Below, in pieces: positions 1 through 8,248 of a stretch of 37,375 bases of DNA. The notes beneath the pieces were generated by a model. It did no database searches, was not told the DNA's origin, and worked only from the letters and a program-made list of their open reading frames with translations. The stretch is taken from the NCBI GenBank assembly GCA_910578255.1, contig CAJTQM010000019.1:1-37375 (forward strand), given 5' to 3'. Numbering within the stretch: position 1 is the first letter of the stretch; each line of letters opens with the position of its first letter. A program made the translations under genes and the position numbers. The stretch is from an uncultured Oscillospiraceae bacterium. Lineage in GTDB: Bacteria; Bacillota; Clostridia; Oscillospirales; Ruminococcaceae.

Positions 1-54
1 TCCATGCCCTTCTAGGGCTTACTCAAGCCACCGGCTTCGCCGGTGGTACTTGAC
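1..54. mobile_element. possible IS200/IS605-type element end (tandem stem-loops)
   Basis: Two stem-loops follow each other: a 5-bp stem GCCCT/AGGGC with a 3-base loop at 6-18, and an 8-bp perfect stem CCACCGGC/GCCGGTGG with loop TTC at 28-46. They are followed by GTACTTGAC ending at 54, after which the sequence turns AT-rich. Subterminal hairpins followed by a TTGAC-like cleavage tetramer/pentamer are typical of IS200/IS605 ends, and in TnpB-carrying members the same region is the 3' end of the guide RNA scaffold. This is recognition by resemblance only. No tnpA or tnpB is in the window, so the element body would have to lie to the left. An ordinary terminator hairpin is the alternative. Confidence 0.4.
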
Positions 55-213
55 TACTTTTATATTTTATATTTGTTCGTAACGGGTGTGTATTGGCGCT
101 TCGGCCCGGCCGCAGCAAAGAGCGGATGTTGCCGCACCACAAAACAAGCGTGCCCACCAAAAGCCCTACAATTTTTTAAAGCTTTTTCATACCGCTTATC
201 GGGTGGTTGCCGG

Positions 214-1170
214 TCAAAGCATTTTTTCCCCGGACAGTACCGCCTGTACCTCGTCGGGCGAGGGCAGTGCCGGGATAGAGCCGCGCCGGGAAACGGTAAT
301 GGAGGCAGCGGCCGCGGCAAACCGGGCGGCCTCTTCAATTTGGCCCGGGGAAAGATCAGAAAGAACGGTAAAGGGATTTTGCAAAAGCCGGTGGAGAAAC
401 GCGCCGAAAAAGGAATCGCCGGCGGCGGTGGTGTCTACCGCCTGAGCGGGCACCGCGTCAATCTGGCAGCGCTGGCCGTCCAAAAGAACGCAGCATCCCT
501 TTTCCCCCATGCTCACCAGCACAAGGGGGATGGAAAATTCCTCCTGCAAGGCCCGGGCGCCGTCCAGCGGGTTTTGCCGCCCGGAGAAAAAGACGGCCTC
601 GCTGTCTGAAAGCTTGAGGATGTCGCAAAGTCCCATAGCCTTTCTCCCCAGAGCCTTGGCTTCCTCCAGATCCTCCCACAAGGGCGGGCGCAGATTGGGG
701 TCAAACGCCTTGAGCACCGGTGCGCCGGAAAGCTTAAAAAGGGAATAGAAGATGGCTGCCCGGGCAGGGTCCCGGGAAAGGGAGACGCCGCCGAACAGAT
801 AGACCCGGCTTTGGGCGATTTGATCAAAGGGGATGTTTTTTACGGTGAACAGCGTGTCCGCGCCGGGCCGGCGGTAAAAGGCGAACTCCCGCTCCCCCTT
901 TTCGTTTAAGGTGACAAAGGCCAGCGTAGTATCCGCCCGGTCGGTAACGGCCAGGTGCGTGCGGTCGATTTGCAGCTGGTCCAGCTGCTCCCAGCAGGCG
1001 CGGCCAAAGGCGTCGTCGCCCACCATGCCCACAAAGGCGGTGCGGCTGCCCAGCTTGGCGGCCTGGGCCAGCGCGTTGCAGGGCGCGCCGCCTACTGTGC
1101 CGGAAAAGGAAAGTTCGCCGGTTTGGACCAGGTCGATTAAAACTTCGCCGGCGGCGATGATATCAAACAT
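214..1170 (-). CDS. PfkB-family carbohydrate kinase (fructokinase-like)
   Basis: Ribokinase-fold sugar kinase of 318 aa, the usual length for fructokinases and related PfkB kinases, predicted to phosphorylate a free sugar in the cytoplasm with ATP. Both family signatures are present: a GG-rich substrate-binding motif near residues 26-50 (GGAPCNALAQAAKLG, then VGMVGDDAFG) and the C-terminal DTTAAGDSFFGAF motif near residue 248, whose AAGD contains the anion hole and catalytic Asp. The ATG at 1170 is preceded by AAAGGAG about 7 bases upstream. The gene overlaps the end of the LacI-type regulator by 8 bp, so the two are cotranscribed and probably translationally coupled. Neighbouring regulator and sequence resemblance suggest fructose, but the substrate is inferred. 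No clear terminator follows it. Confidence 0.85.
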   Translation of the reverse strand: MFDIIAAGEVLIDLVQTGELSFSGTVGGAPCNALAQAAKLGSRTAFVGMVGDDAFGRACWEQLDQLQIDRTHLAVTDRADTTLAFVTLNEKGEREFAFYRRPGADTLFTVKNIPFDQIAQSRVYLFGGVSLSRDPARAAIFYSLFKLSGAPVLKAFDPNLRPPLWEDLEEAKALGRKAMGLCDILKLSDSEAVFFSGRQNPLDGARALQEEFSIPLVLVSMGEKGCCVLLDGQRCQIDAVPAQAVDTTAAGDSFFGAFLHRLLQNPFTVLSDLSPGQIEEAARFAAAAASITVSRRGSIPALPSPDEVQAVLSGEKML

Positions 1171-2167
1171 GAAAAAACTCCTTTTCTTGTTTTATCGGGA
1201 TATAGGTGCTGTGCAAAACCGTGGTATGGGCCTGCGGCTTTGGATCCTCAATCTGCTCTAAAAGCTGCTGGCCGGCCATCCTGGCCATCTCCTCGGTGGG
1301 CTGCGAAACCTGCGCGATTTTTTCGGTGCGGTAGCCATACCAGTCGTTGCCCGAAAAACCCAGCAACTGCAGGTCGGTGCCGATTTGCAGGTGGTGGACG
1401 TTGAGGTAGCGAAGCGTTCCCAGCGCGACGGCATTGTTGGAAACGGCAATCGCCGTCACGTTTTTTTGAAGCAGTTCCCCGGTACAGACATAGGCGGATT
1501 TTGTTTTGGAATGGGCATAGGCGATCAGCGAATCGCCGATGGGCAGGCCGTAATCCCGCACGGCGGCGCGATAAGCGTCCAGCCGCTCGATGGAATAGGC
1601 GATGTCGACCGAATCGGCAATATAGCCAATTCGGGTGTGCCCCTGCCGGATCAGATCCTCCACTCCCTGATACAGCGCCGTATAGCTTGAAACCACCAGC
1701 GTGGGATAAGGGCAGTTTTTCAGCGGATGGTCGATAAAAACAAGCGGAAAACCCCGGGGAATATAGGGGGAAAGCTGCTGATAATCGGTGCAGGAGGACT
1801 GGATGATCAGCCCGTCCACCAATCCGGAGGTCAACAGCCGCAGCTGTTCGGTCTCTTGCTGGACATCTCTTTTTGTATTGGATACGATCAGATGGATTTT
1901 GGCAGGGGCGAAAACCTCCTCCAGCTGTTTTAAAATCAAGGAAGAGCGGCTGTAGGATACATCCGGCACCAGCATGCCGACCAGCCCCTTGCGGCCTTTT
2001 TTAAAGTTGCGCGCGGTAATGTCCGGCGAATAGCCCAGAACCCGGATGGCCTGCTCCACCTTTTGGGTGGTTTCGGGCGTTACATAGCGGGTATGGTTGA
2101 TCACATGAGAAACAGTGGCAATGGAAACACCGCTGGCCTTGGCCACATCGGTAATCTTAACCTTCAT
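1163..2167 (-). CDS. LacI-family transcriptional regulator
   Basis: Protein of 334 aa with the LacI/GalR arrangement: an N-terminal helix-turn-helix (ITDVAKASGVSIATVSHVIN, residues 4-23), the hinge-helix region up to about residue 60, and a periplasmic-binding-protein-like effector domain (LVGMLVPDVSYS..., GLIIQSS, YIADSVDIAYS..). It should repress in the absence of, or respond to, a sugar or sugar phosphate. ATG at 2167 has AAGGAAGC upstream. It is the first gene of a two-gene unit with the PfkB kinase. Two operator-like palindromes lie just downstream of its own -10 box, implying autoregulation of the pair. The effector is unknown; the linked kinase makes a hexose or its phosphate the best guess. 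Confidence 0.9.
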   Translation of the reverse strand: MKVKITDVAKASGVSIATVSHVINHTRYVTPETTQKVEQAIRVLGYSPDITARNFKKGRKGLVGMLVPDVSYSRSSLILKQLEEVFAPAKIHLIVSNTKRDVQQETEQLRLLTSGLVDGLIIQSSCTDYQQLSPYIPRGFPLVFIDHPLKNCPYPTLVVSSYTALYQGVEDLIRQGHTRIGYIADSVDIAYSIERLDAYRAAVRDYGLPIGDSLIAYAHSKTKSAYVCTGELLQKNVTAIAVSNNAVALGTLRYLNVHHLQIGTDLQLLGFSGNDWYGYRTEKIAQVSQPTEEMARMAGQQLLEQIEDPKPQAHTTVLHSTYIPIKQEKEFFHV

Positions 2168-2180
2168 AACAAAGCTTCCT

Positions 2181-2208
2181 TTTACGTAAATGAAAAAATT
2201 TGCGTAAA
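2181..2208. promoter_or_regulatory. tandem LacI-type operators
   Basis: TTTACGTAAA at 2181-2190 is a perfect 10-bp palindrome and TTTGCGTAAA at 2199-2208 is a one-base variant; their centres are 18 bp apart. A central CG flanked by A/T arms is typical of LacI-family operators. They sit between the promoter and the regulator start codon, a position where a bound repressor would block transcription of the regulator and kinase genes. Binding by the adjacent LacI protein is inferred. Confidence 0.6.
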
Positions 2209-2221
2209 TCTATCAAAATCT

Positions 2222-2250
2222 ATTATAAGCTTCGAAAAAGGAAAAGTCAA
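2222..2250 (-). promoter_or_regulatory. sigma-A promoter of lacI-type regulator/pfkB
   Basis: On the minus strand TTGACT (2245-2250) and TATAAT (2222-2227) are separated by exactly 17 bp. Start of transcription would be near 2215, just upstream of the two operator-like sites. Confidence 0.75.
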
Positions 2251-2266
2251 AAATAGAGTAGAAAGG

Positions 2267-3658
2267 TCATTTGACCTGCGCCAAAATCTCGAGGGTTTGC
2301 AGCAGGCTGGCAATATCCCCGTCCTGAAGGGGAGATTCTCCGTAATAAACGCCGTTATACCCTTCGGTCACGCGGGAAAAAGGGCTTTCGGGCATACGGG
2401 TCAGCGCCTTGTTGAGAATTTCCAGCGTGGTATCCGCCGGAGAGAGCGGCGCGCCCTGTATCCGGAGCCATTCGAGAATCAGGGAATACCCCTCCTGCAA
2501 AAAAGCGGCGTTCTGCGGCTTTTTTAAAAAGTTCCGGCAGCGCTGCCGCCAAAGGCGGACGGAGGAAAGCGGTTGGGAAGCCAGCGCTTCCTTTTGGGAG
2601 GTTTGCTCCAGATTTTCCACTGTGTCGTAAAAATATTCGGTGGAAGTGCCGCTGGTCTTAGCCTTTCTGCCCGGCCGGGTAAAGAGGCTTTTTACCAGCT
2701 GCCAAAAAGCCAGCGCCGCCGTTTTCACCGCACACCAGATCTGCCTGCGCAGAAAAAACAGAAAGAGGACAGCCAGCAGTACGGCAAACCATTGGAAAAG
2801 GATGTTAAAAAACGGGGTGGCGGCCGATTCTGTCCCGCCGTCGCCCAAAATGGGCAGATTCCCCACCTGGGGAAGGGGCTCATCGTTTTGCCATGCGTTT
2901 TTCCGTATCGCCCAGGTGATCAGGTTAAAAATGAGCACAAAAATATACAAAAGCGATCCTAAAAGCCGCAGAAGGAACAAAACGACCGCGGCGATCTGTT
3001 TTTGGAACAAAAGGCCGGACAGCACCAGCAAAAATCCGGCGCTGACCAAAAGCAGATTGTGGCGGCGGATGCCGGCAGGGAGGGTGGAAAGATCGTAATG
3101 CCGCCGGTCCATCAGTCGGTTGATGCTGGATTGATTGCCGATCATGGCGTAAAGAAGAATAAATGCCAAAAAGCTGACGGTCAGCAAAAGGGAATCGCAC
3201 TCCATGCCGAAATAGGCGCCGCAGAACCAGACGGTCACCGCTGCCAGAAGATAGGCGATCATCGTCAGGGACAAAAAGCTGGTGCCGATCAATTCGTCAA
3301 AAGGATGGGTGGCAAAAAACATGCCGACGGCGTAAAAGACCAGGCAAAGAAGGATTAAAACCATATGAAAGGCGCTTTTTTCCAACAGGCAGAATGTGAC
3401 GCCGGCAAAGACGGCAGCGGGTAAGGCGGCCAGCAGAAGCATCACGGCCCGCACCGGCGGACGCTTCTGCCTCTCCAGCAGCCAGCCGGTCACAGCGCCC
3501 TGCGCACCGGCGGCCAGGATCATTCCCAGCCTGGGCAGGGAGGACGCGGTGCATAGCCGGTCGGTAAAGGCGATCTCCACCACGGCGAGAACCGGGTAAG
3601 ACAAAAGCAGTCCGTTCAGCAGCGCGGCGATACGCAGAAAGAAAAGAATCGGCTTCAT
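2267..3658 (-). CDS. polytopic membrane protein with C-terminal DUF4129-like domain
   Basis: Protein of 463 aa. The first half is a run of hydrophobic segments (about six in residues 5-230), a further membrane segment lies near residue 290, and a soluble C-terminal part (about 340-463) contains the pattern LEWLRIQG...TTLEIL...F..VTEGYNGVYYGE, resembling the DUF4129 domain that ends many transglutaminase-type membrane proteins. I see no transglutaminase Cys-His-Asp core. It overlaps the DUF58 gene by 4 bp, so it is the third gene of the MoxR-DUF58 operon. Such operons are associated with envelope-related assembly or stress functions, but no specific role is established here. Only a short AGGTCA..TGACCT dyad with a 2-base spacer follows the stop codon, so read-through into the next leftward unit is possible. 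Confidence 0.7.
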   Translation of the reverse strand: MKPILFFLRIAALLNGLLLSYPVLAVVEIAFTDRLCTASSLPRLGMILAAGAQGAVTGWLLERQKRPPVRAVMLLLAALPAAVFAGVTFCLLEKSAFHMVLILLCLVFYAVGMFFATHPFDELIGTSFLSLTMIAYLLAAVTVWFCGAYFGMECDSLLLTVSFLAFILLYAMIGNQSSINRLMDRRHYDLSTLPAGIRRHNLLLVSAGFLLVLSGLLFQKQIAAVVLFLLRLLGSLLYIFVLIFNLITWAIRKNAWQNDEPLPQVGNLPILGDGGTESAATPFFNILFQWFAVLLAVLFLFFLRRQIWCAVKTAALAFWQLVKSLFTRPGRKAKTSGTSTEYFYDTVENLEQTSQKEALASQPLSSVRLWRQRCRNFLKKPQNAAFLQEGYSLILEWLRIQGAPLSPADTTLEILNKALTRMPESPFSRVTEGYNGVYYGESPLQDGDIASLLQTLEILAQVK

Positions 3659-4797
3659 TGGAGCTTCGCCTCCTTTTTTTCGCTTCCCTGCAGCACAAAA
3701 AGGGAATAAGCGCCGTCCTCAAAATCGCCGGGAAGTACCTGCCCGCAGACAAAGACGGCCACAGATACGCCGCGGCGCGCCCTTTCCCGGGCAAAGGCTT
3801 TGAGGGTGTCGTCGATATAGGTGCTGACCAGAATCAGCTGGGAGCAGGTCTGGAAAATGGCGTCCTCCTGCAAAAACCGGTCGATTTCCAGGGCGCGGTC
3901 CGCCAGTAGCCGCGCCAGCGTCCGCGACTGCTCCAGCGCGAAGGCGGTTCCCCAGGATTCGGCTGTACAGACCGGCTGACCGGTACCGGAATCCAGCCCG
4001 TTGCACAGAAAACGGAAGGGGGTATCCTGCTGCGCCGCCGCGCCGAACAGATAGGCGCCAAAGCGGATACAGTCCTCTAAGTCGCTGTCTCCGTCCATTT
4101 TCCCAGTTTTCCCGGGTCTCTGCTGCACGTTGAGCAGAATGGACAGATTTTTGCGGGAGGTATACTGGTTTTCGAAGACCATCAGTCTGCCCTCCCGGGC
4201 GGTGGCGTTCCAGTGGATGCGGTTCATGGGTTCAAAGCCCGTGTATTCCCGCACGCCGGCGATAAAAAACGGATCGTCTAAAAGCTGGCGGCGTACCACC
4301 GTGTCGCCGTTTAAATACTGGGGCGGGCAGGCCAACTCGTTATTTTCCAACGGCCGGGGCAGGACGGTCAGCCGGGCATTGGTCCGGGCGGTGTAGGAAA
4401 AGCTGGACAGACCCAAAAGGTCGGAACTGACCAGATCCACCCGGTGGATTTCAAACACCCCCCGCTTGAGACATTTGACCTTCCAGGTGCGGGAAATTTT
4501 CTGATAGCTTTTGAGGGTGAAAAAGCTGGGGACATACCGCAGGTCCCCGATCACCTCTGACTGGGAACCGGCATACTCCAGCCAGCGGGAGGTGGAAAGC
4601 TCTGACTTAAGCCAGGGAAGCGGCAGCCATTTGCGGTTGCAGACAATCTCCACCAGACCCACCTCTTCCCCTTCTGTCACCTCGTCCTTGGTGAAAAAGC
4701 AGCTGTATTCAAAATGGCGAAAGCTGTTTTTGGCGAACAGAATCAGCTGTGCCGCCAAAAGAACGATCACCATAAAAATAATCGCGACAAATTCCAT
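3655..4797 (-). CDS. DUF58 domain-containing protein
   Basis: Protein of 380 aa with one N-terminal membrane segment (MEFVAIIFMVIVLLAAQLIL) and then a soluble region. The DUF58 hallmark is visible near residues 188-215: a Met/Arg-Ile-His-Trp-x-x-Thr/Ser-Ala-Arg-x-Gly stretch followed by VFENQYTSRKNLSILL, where the downstream part begins a von-Willebrand-A-like fold. DUF58 proteins are almost always encoded after a MoxR ATPase and are thought to be its partners or substrates. The gene lies 23 bp downstream of the MoxR gene and overlaps the following membrane-protein gene by 4 bp, indicating one transcript. Its precise biochemical function is unknown. Confidence 0.85.
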   Translation of the reverse strand: MEFVAIIFMVIVLLAAQLILFAKNSFRHFEYSCFFTKDEVTEGEEVGLVEIVCNRKWLPLPWLKSELSTSRWLEYAGSQSEVIGDLRYVPSFFTLKSYQKISRTWKVKCLKRGVFEIHRVDLVSSDLLGLSSFSYTARTNARLTVLPRPLENNELACPPQYLNGDTVVRRQLLDDPFFIAGVREYTGFEPMNRIHWNATAREGRLMVFENQYTSRKNLSILLNVQQRPGKTGKMDGDSDLEDCIRFGAYLFGAAAQQDTPFRFLCNGLDSGTGQPVCTAESWGTAFALEQSRTLARLLADRALEIDRFLQEDAIFQTCSQLILVSTYIDDTLKAFARERARRGVSVAVFVCGQVLPGDFEDGAYSLFVLQGSEKKEAKLQ

Positions 4798-4820
4798 AGA
4801 TTTCTCCTGTCAGAAAAAGA

Positions 4821-5780
4821 CTATGCGTTTTCCGTTTGTTCTACCGGCGCAGGCGTTTGCTCGAGGATCTGACTGAGAATCTCCCGGGCGGCGTCCGTCT
4901 GACCCATCTGGTACCCGTGGCAGATGATCCGGTGAGCGGCCACATCCGAAAAGACCGCTTTTACGTCGTCCGGCAGGACATAGGCCCGGCCCTGGACAGC
5001 GGCCTTGGCCTGGGAGGCCCGCATCAGCGCCAGGGCGCCCCGGGGGCTTAGGCCCAGCCGGATTTTTTCGTGGCGGCGGGTGGCGTTGGCCAGCGACACC
5101 ATGTATCCGGATACCGGCCGGCTGACCCGGATTTGGGACACCTGCTTCTGGGCCTCGAGAATCTCTTCCTTCGAGCAGACGGCGGACAAGGTCTCCAGCG
5201 GGGAAGTTTCACGGTAAGCGGTGAGCATATCTCTTTCTTGTTCCATATCCGGATACCCCAAAGAAAGCTTCATAAAAAACCGGTCCAGCTGTGCCTCCGG
5301 CAAGGGGAAGGTCCCCTGGATTTCCACCGGGTTTTGGGTGGCGATGACCAGAAAGGGCCGCGCCATGGGATAGGTCACGCCGTCCACCGAGCACTGGCGC
5401 TCCTCCATGCATTCCAGCAGGCTGGACTGGGTGCGGGGGGTGGCTCGGTTGATCTCGTCCGCCAGCAGGATGCTGGTAAAGATGGCCCCCGGCCGAAACT
5501 GGAACGCCTGCTCTTTCTGGTTGTAGTAGTTGATGCCGGTCAGTTCCGAGGGCAGCAGGTCCGGCGTAAACTGGATGCGCTTAAAGGGGCAGTCCAGCGA
5601 GCGGGCCAGCGCTTTGGCTAGGGTGGTTTTTCCGGTGCCGGGGATGTCTTCTAAAAGGATATGCCCGCCGGCGTACAGGCACAGAAGCACCTTTTCGATC
5701 TGATCTTCCTTGCCCAGAATGACCCGGCCGATATTTTCTTTTAAAGCGGCGGTGAGACCGCACAGCTGTTCGATATGCAT
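4821..5780 (-). CDS. MoxR-family AAA+ ATPase
   Basis: Protein of 319 aa, the typical MoxR length. Walker A is EDIPGTGKTTLAKALA (near residues 43-58), Walker B is LLADEINRATPRTQSSLLE (near 105-123), sensor 1 is VIATQNPVE, and the C-terminal lid with SPRGALALMRASQAKA is present. MoxR proteins act as cytoplasmic chaperone-like ATPases on partner proteins encoded next to them, here DUF58 and a DUF4129-like membrane protein. ATG at 5780 is preceded by AAAGGAGG at suitable distance. It is the first gene of the three-gene leftward operon. Confidence 0.93.
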   Translation of the reverse strand: MHIEQLCGLTAALKENIGRVILGKEDQIEKVLLCLYAGGHILLEDIPGTGKTTLAKALARSLDCPFKRIQFTPDLLPSELTGINYYNQKEQAFQFRPGAIFTSILLADEINRATPRTQSSLLECMEERQCSVDGVTYPMARPFLVIATQNPVEIQGTFPLPEAQLDRFFMKLSLGYPDMEQERDMLTAYRETSPLETLSAVCSKEEILEAQKQVSQIRVSRPVSGYMVSLANATRRHEKIRLGLSPRGALALMRASQAKAAVQGRAYVLPDDVKAVFSDVAAHRIICHGYQMGQTDAAREILSQILEQTPAPVEQTENA

Positions 5781-5938
5781 AAAAAACCTCCTTTACGGTG
5801 TGAAAAAACAACAAAACCCTATGGAAAAGCATAGCATAAAGGATGTAAAAAATCCAGTTTTTTCTATCCTTAAGGAAAAAAATTAGGTATTTTGCGGCCT
5901 TTTGACCAAAGGGATCAGGCAGCTTTGCAAAAGGGGGT

Positions 5939-5964
5939 AAAAAAAGCCCCGGCAAAGCCGGGGC
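5939..5964 (-). terminator. intrinsic terminator of pyrG
   Basis: On the minus strand a perfect 8-bp stem GCCCCGGC/GCCGGGGC with loop TTT is followed by seven T. It lies 14 bp beyond the pyrG stop codon. The 158 bp between it and the MoxR start are AT-rich and must hold the MoxR promoter, which I could not place with confidence. Confidence 0.9.
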
Positions 5965-5977
5965 GGAAAGAGAAGGT

Positions 5978-7579
5978 CTATTTTTGCTTTTTTACCGCCG
6001 CCCGGATAAATTCCCGGAACAGCGGATGGGCGCGGTTGGGGCGGGATTTAAATTCCGGGTGAAACTGCACGCCCACATAAAAGGTATCGCGGGACAGTTC
6101 TACCGCTTCGACCAGCCGGTCGTCCGGAGAGGTGCCGGAAAAGACCATGCCGTGGTTTTGGAAGGCTTCGCGGTAGCGGTTGTTAAACTCGTAGCGGTGC
6201 CGGTGCCGCTCCTGGACCAGGGGCGCGCCATAAGCTTTGTCCATAAAGGTGTGGGGGCGGATCTTGCAGGGGTAGGCGCCCAGCCGCATGGTGCCGCCCT
6301 TGGGCAGATTGCCCTGCTGGTCCGGCATCAGGTCGATGACCGGGTCGGGGCCGTCCGGCAAAAACTCGCTGGAATCCGCCTGGGAAAGGCCCAGCACGTT
6401 GCGGGCAAACTCAATGACCGCAATCTGCATCCCCAGGCAGATGCCAAGATAGGGCAGGTCATGCTCCCGGGCGTATTTGGCGGCGGTGATTTTCCCCTCG
6501 ATGCCCCGCTGGCCAAAGCCGCCGGGGACCAGGATCCCGTCGCAGTCCGAGAGGTATTCCCCCACGTTTTCCTCGGTGAGCAGTTCAGACAGCACCCACT
6601 TGATCTGCACCTCGGTTTCGTTTTCGTAGCCGGCGTGCCGCAGGGATTCAGCCACCGACAGATACGCGTCGTGCAGCTGTACGTATTTGCCCACCAGAGC
6701 GATGCGCACCTTTTGATGGCAGCCGCGCACCCGGGAGAGCATCTGCATCCACTCGGTTAAATCCGGCGGCGGACAGTCAAGTCCCAACTCCCGGCAGACG
6801 ATGTCCGAAAAGCCGCTTTGCTCCAGCATCAGGGGCGCTTCGTACAAAACGGGGATGGTCCGGTTTTCGATGACGCAGTCGGGCGGGACGTTGCAGAACA
6901 GGGAGATTTTTCGCTTGATTTCGCTTTCCAAGGGCTCGTTGCAGCGGGCAATGATGAGATTGGGCATGATTCCCAAACCCTGCAGTTCCCGAACCGAATG
7001 CTGGGTGGGCTTGGATTTGTGTTCGCCGGAACTTTGGATAAAGGGCACCAGCGTCACATGCATAAACAGGCAGTTGCGGCGTCCTACCTCCAGAGAGACC
7101 TGGCGGATCGCCTCTAAAAAGGGCTGGCTTTCAATGTCGCCGGTGGTGCCGCCGATTTCGGTAATGACCACGTCCGCGCCGGTCTTTTTGCCCACGGCGT
7201 AAATAAAGTTTTTGATCTCGTTGGTGATATGGGGAATCACCTGGACCGTTTCGCCCAGATAGTCGCCGTTTCGCTCTTTGGTCAGTACGTTCCAGTAGAC
7301 CTTGCCGGTGGTCAGATTGGAAAATTTATTGAGGTTTTCGTCGATAAACCGCTCGTAATGCCCCAGATCCAGATCGGTTTCCGCGCCGTCTTCGGTGACA
7401 AAAACCTCTCCGTGCTGATAGGGGCTCATGGTGCCAGGATCCACGTTGATGTAAGGGTCCAGCTTCTGGGCGGCGACCTTAAGCCCTCTGGACTTGAGAA
7501 GCCGGCCCAGAGAAGCGGCGGTGATCCCTTTGCCGAGACCGGATACCACGCCGCCGGTTACAAAGATGTATTTGGTCAT
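5978..7579 (-). CDS. pyrG: CTP synthase (glutamine hydrolysing)
   Basis: Converts UTP to CTP using ATP and the amide nitrogen of glutamine, in the cytoplasm. The 533-aa length is standard. The N-terminal synthase domain opens with TKYIFVTGGVVSGLGKG (P-loop-like) and contains DPYINVDPGTMSPYQHGEVF and the EIGGTTGDIES motif. The C-terminal class I glutamine amidotransferase domain shows PGGFGQRG, the nucleophile Cys in YLGICLGMQ (about residue 381) and the HPE catalytic motif in VQFHPEFKSRP near the end. ATG at 7579 has AAGGAAAG about 7 bases upstream. It is followed by a strong terminator and lies 78 bp downstream of the ANTAR regulator gene on the same strand. Confidence 0.98.
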   Translation of the reverse strand: MTKYIFVTGGVVSGLGKGITAASLGRLLKSRGLKVAAQKLDPYINVDPGTMSPYQHGEVFVTEDGAETDLDLGHYERFIDENLNKFSNLTTGKVYWNVLTKERNGDYLGETVQVIPHITNEIKNFIYAVGKKTGADVVITEIGGTTGDIESQPFLEAIRQVSLEVGRRNCLFMHVTLVPFIQSSGEHKSKPTQHSVRELQGLGIMPNLIIARCNEPLESEIKRKISLFCNVPPDCVIENRTIPVLYEAPLMLEQSGFSDIVCRELGLDCPPPDLTEWMQMLSRVRGCHQKVRIALVGKYVQLHDAYLSVAESLRHAGYENETEVQIKWVLSELLTEENVGEYLSDCDGILVPGGFGQRGIEGKITAAKYAREHDLPYLGICLGMQIAVIEFARNVLGLSQADSSEFLPDGPDPVIDLMPDQQGNLPKGGTMRLGAYPCKIRPHTFMDKAYGAPLVQERHRHRYEFNNRYREAFQNHGMVFSGTSPDDRLVEAVELSRDTFYVGVQFHPEFKSRPNRAHPLFREFIRAAVKKQK

Positions 7580-7599
7580 ACTTTTTCTTTCCTTCCTTT

Positions 7600-7632
7600 A
7601 AAAAAGCTGGCGGATGCGGATGACAAACCGCC
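7600..7632 (-). promoter_or_regulatory. weak terminator-like hairpin in the pyrG leader
   Basis: On the minus strand GGCGG and CCGCC can pair around a 14-base loop and are followed by AGC and a run of six T, immediately upstream of the pyrG ribosome site. It could act as an attenuator or as a weak end for the ANTAR gene transcript. The stem is short, so this is only a candidate. Confidence 0.22.
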
Positions 7633-7657
7633 GCGGGAGTTTGCCTTACTTGGGATA

Positions 7658-8227
7658 TCACGATTCATAGGTTTTTAAAATGTTCTGCGCCACCTGATGG
7701 CGGGTAAGCCCCAGATCCATGGCCTGCTTTTCAATGTACCGGTGAGCCTGGGGCTCGCTCAGCTTCAGATATTCAATCAGCACCGCCTTGGCGCGGCTGA
7801 CAATCCGCAGCTCCTCCAGTTTGGAATGAAGCCGCTGGTTTTCCGCCAAAAGCTGAGACAGGCGCGCGCTGGTGGAAAGTCCCAGATGAACCGACTGGAC
7901 AAACAGCGGCTGGGAGAGAGGCTTTGGCAGGACCAGAACGCCCGCAGGCAGCCAGCGTGCCAGCGCTTCCTGCGTCGTTTCAGAGGGGCACAGCAGCAAA
8001 ACGCCGCTGGAGGTGGACCGAGACAGGTCCTGGATAAAGGCTTCGACCCCGTCTTCGGGGAAAGGGAGGTTTAGAATCACCAGGGAAAAAACGGTTTGGG
8101 CAAGCTGATCCCGGGCCTGCCGCAGCCGGCCGGCCCACACCGTTTCGACCGGCAGAATACCGGCCAGCAGCGTCTTTAAGGTTTGGGCGGTTTTTTCTTT
8201 TGCACAAATAAGCAGGATTCGGTTCAT
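7658..8227 (-). CDS. ANTAR-domain antitermination regulator with degenerate receiver
   Basis: Protein of 189 aa. Residues 1-120 have the beta-alpha rhythm of a response-regulator receiver, but the phosphoacceptor position is Asn53 (LVILNLP) and the usual N-terminal acidic pair is missing (Cys8, Ala9), so phosphorylation is unlikely. A coiled helix (LSQLLAENQRLHSKLEELR, about 122-140) leads into an ANTAR domain (RIVSRAKAVLIEYLKLSEPQAHRYI.., RHQVAQNIL) to the end. ANTAR proteins bind hairpins in nascent RNA and prevent termination. Clostridial relatives are found beside glutamine synthetase genes (NitR type). Here purA and pyrG flank the gene and glutamine synthetase III starts about 1.8 kb away with a terminator in its leader, which is the likely target. 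ATG at 8227 has GGGAGGG upstream. Confidence 0.88.
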   Translation of the reverse strand: MNRILLICAKEKTAQTLKTLLAGILPVETVWAGRLRQARDQLAQTVFSLVILNLPFPEDGVEAFIQDLSRSTSSGVLLLCPSETTQEALARWLPAGVLVLPKPLSQPLFVQSVHLGLSTSARLSQLLAENQRLHSKLEELRIVSRAKAVLIEYLKLSEPQAHRYIEKQAMDLGLTRHQVAQNILKTYES

Positions 8228-8248
8228 AGGTCCCTCCCTTCAAAACAG

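Noticed and set aside
5984..6760. 258-codon open frame antisense to pyrG
   Set aside because: pyrG is unambiguous over its full length; the opposite frame has no motif.
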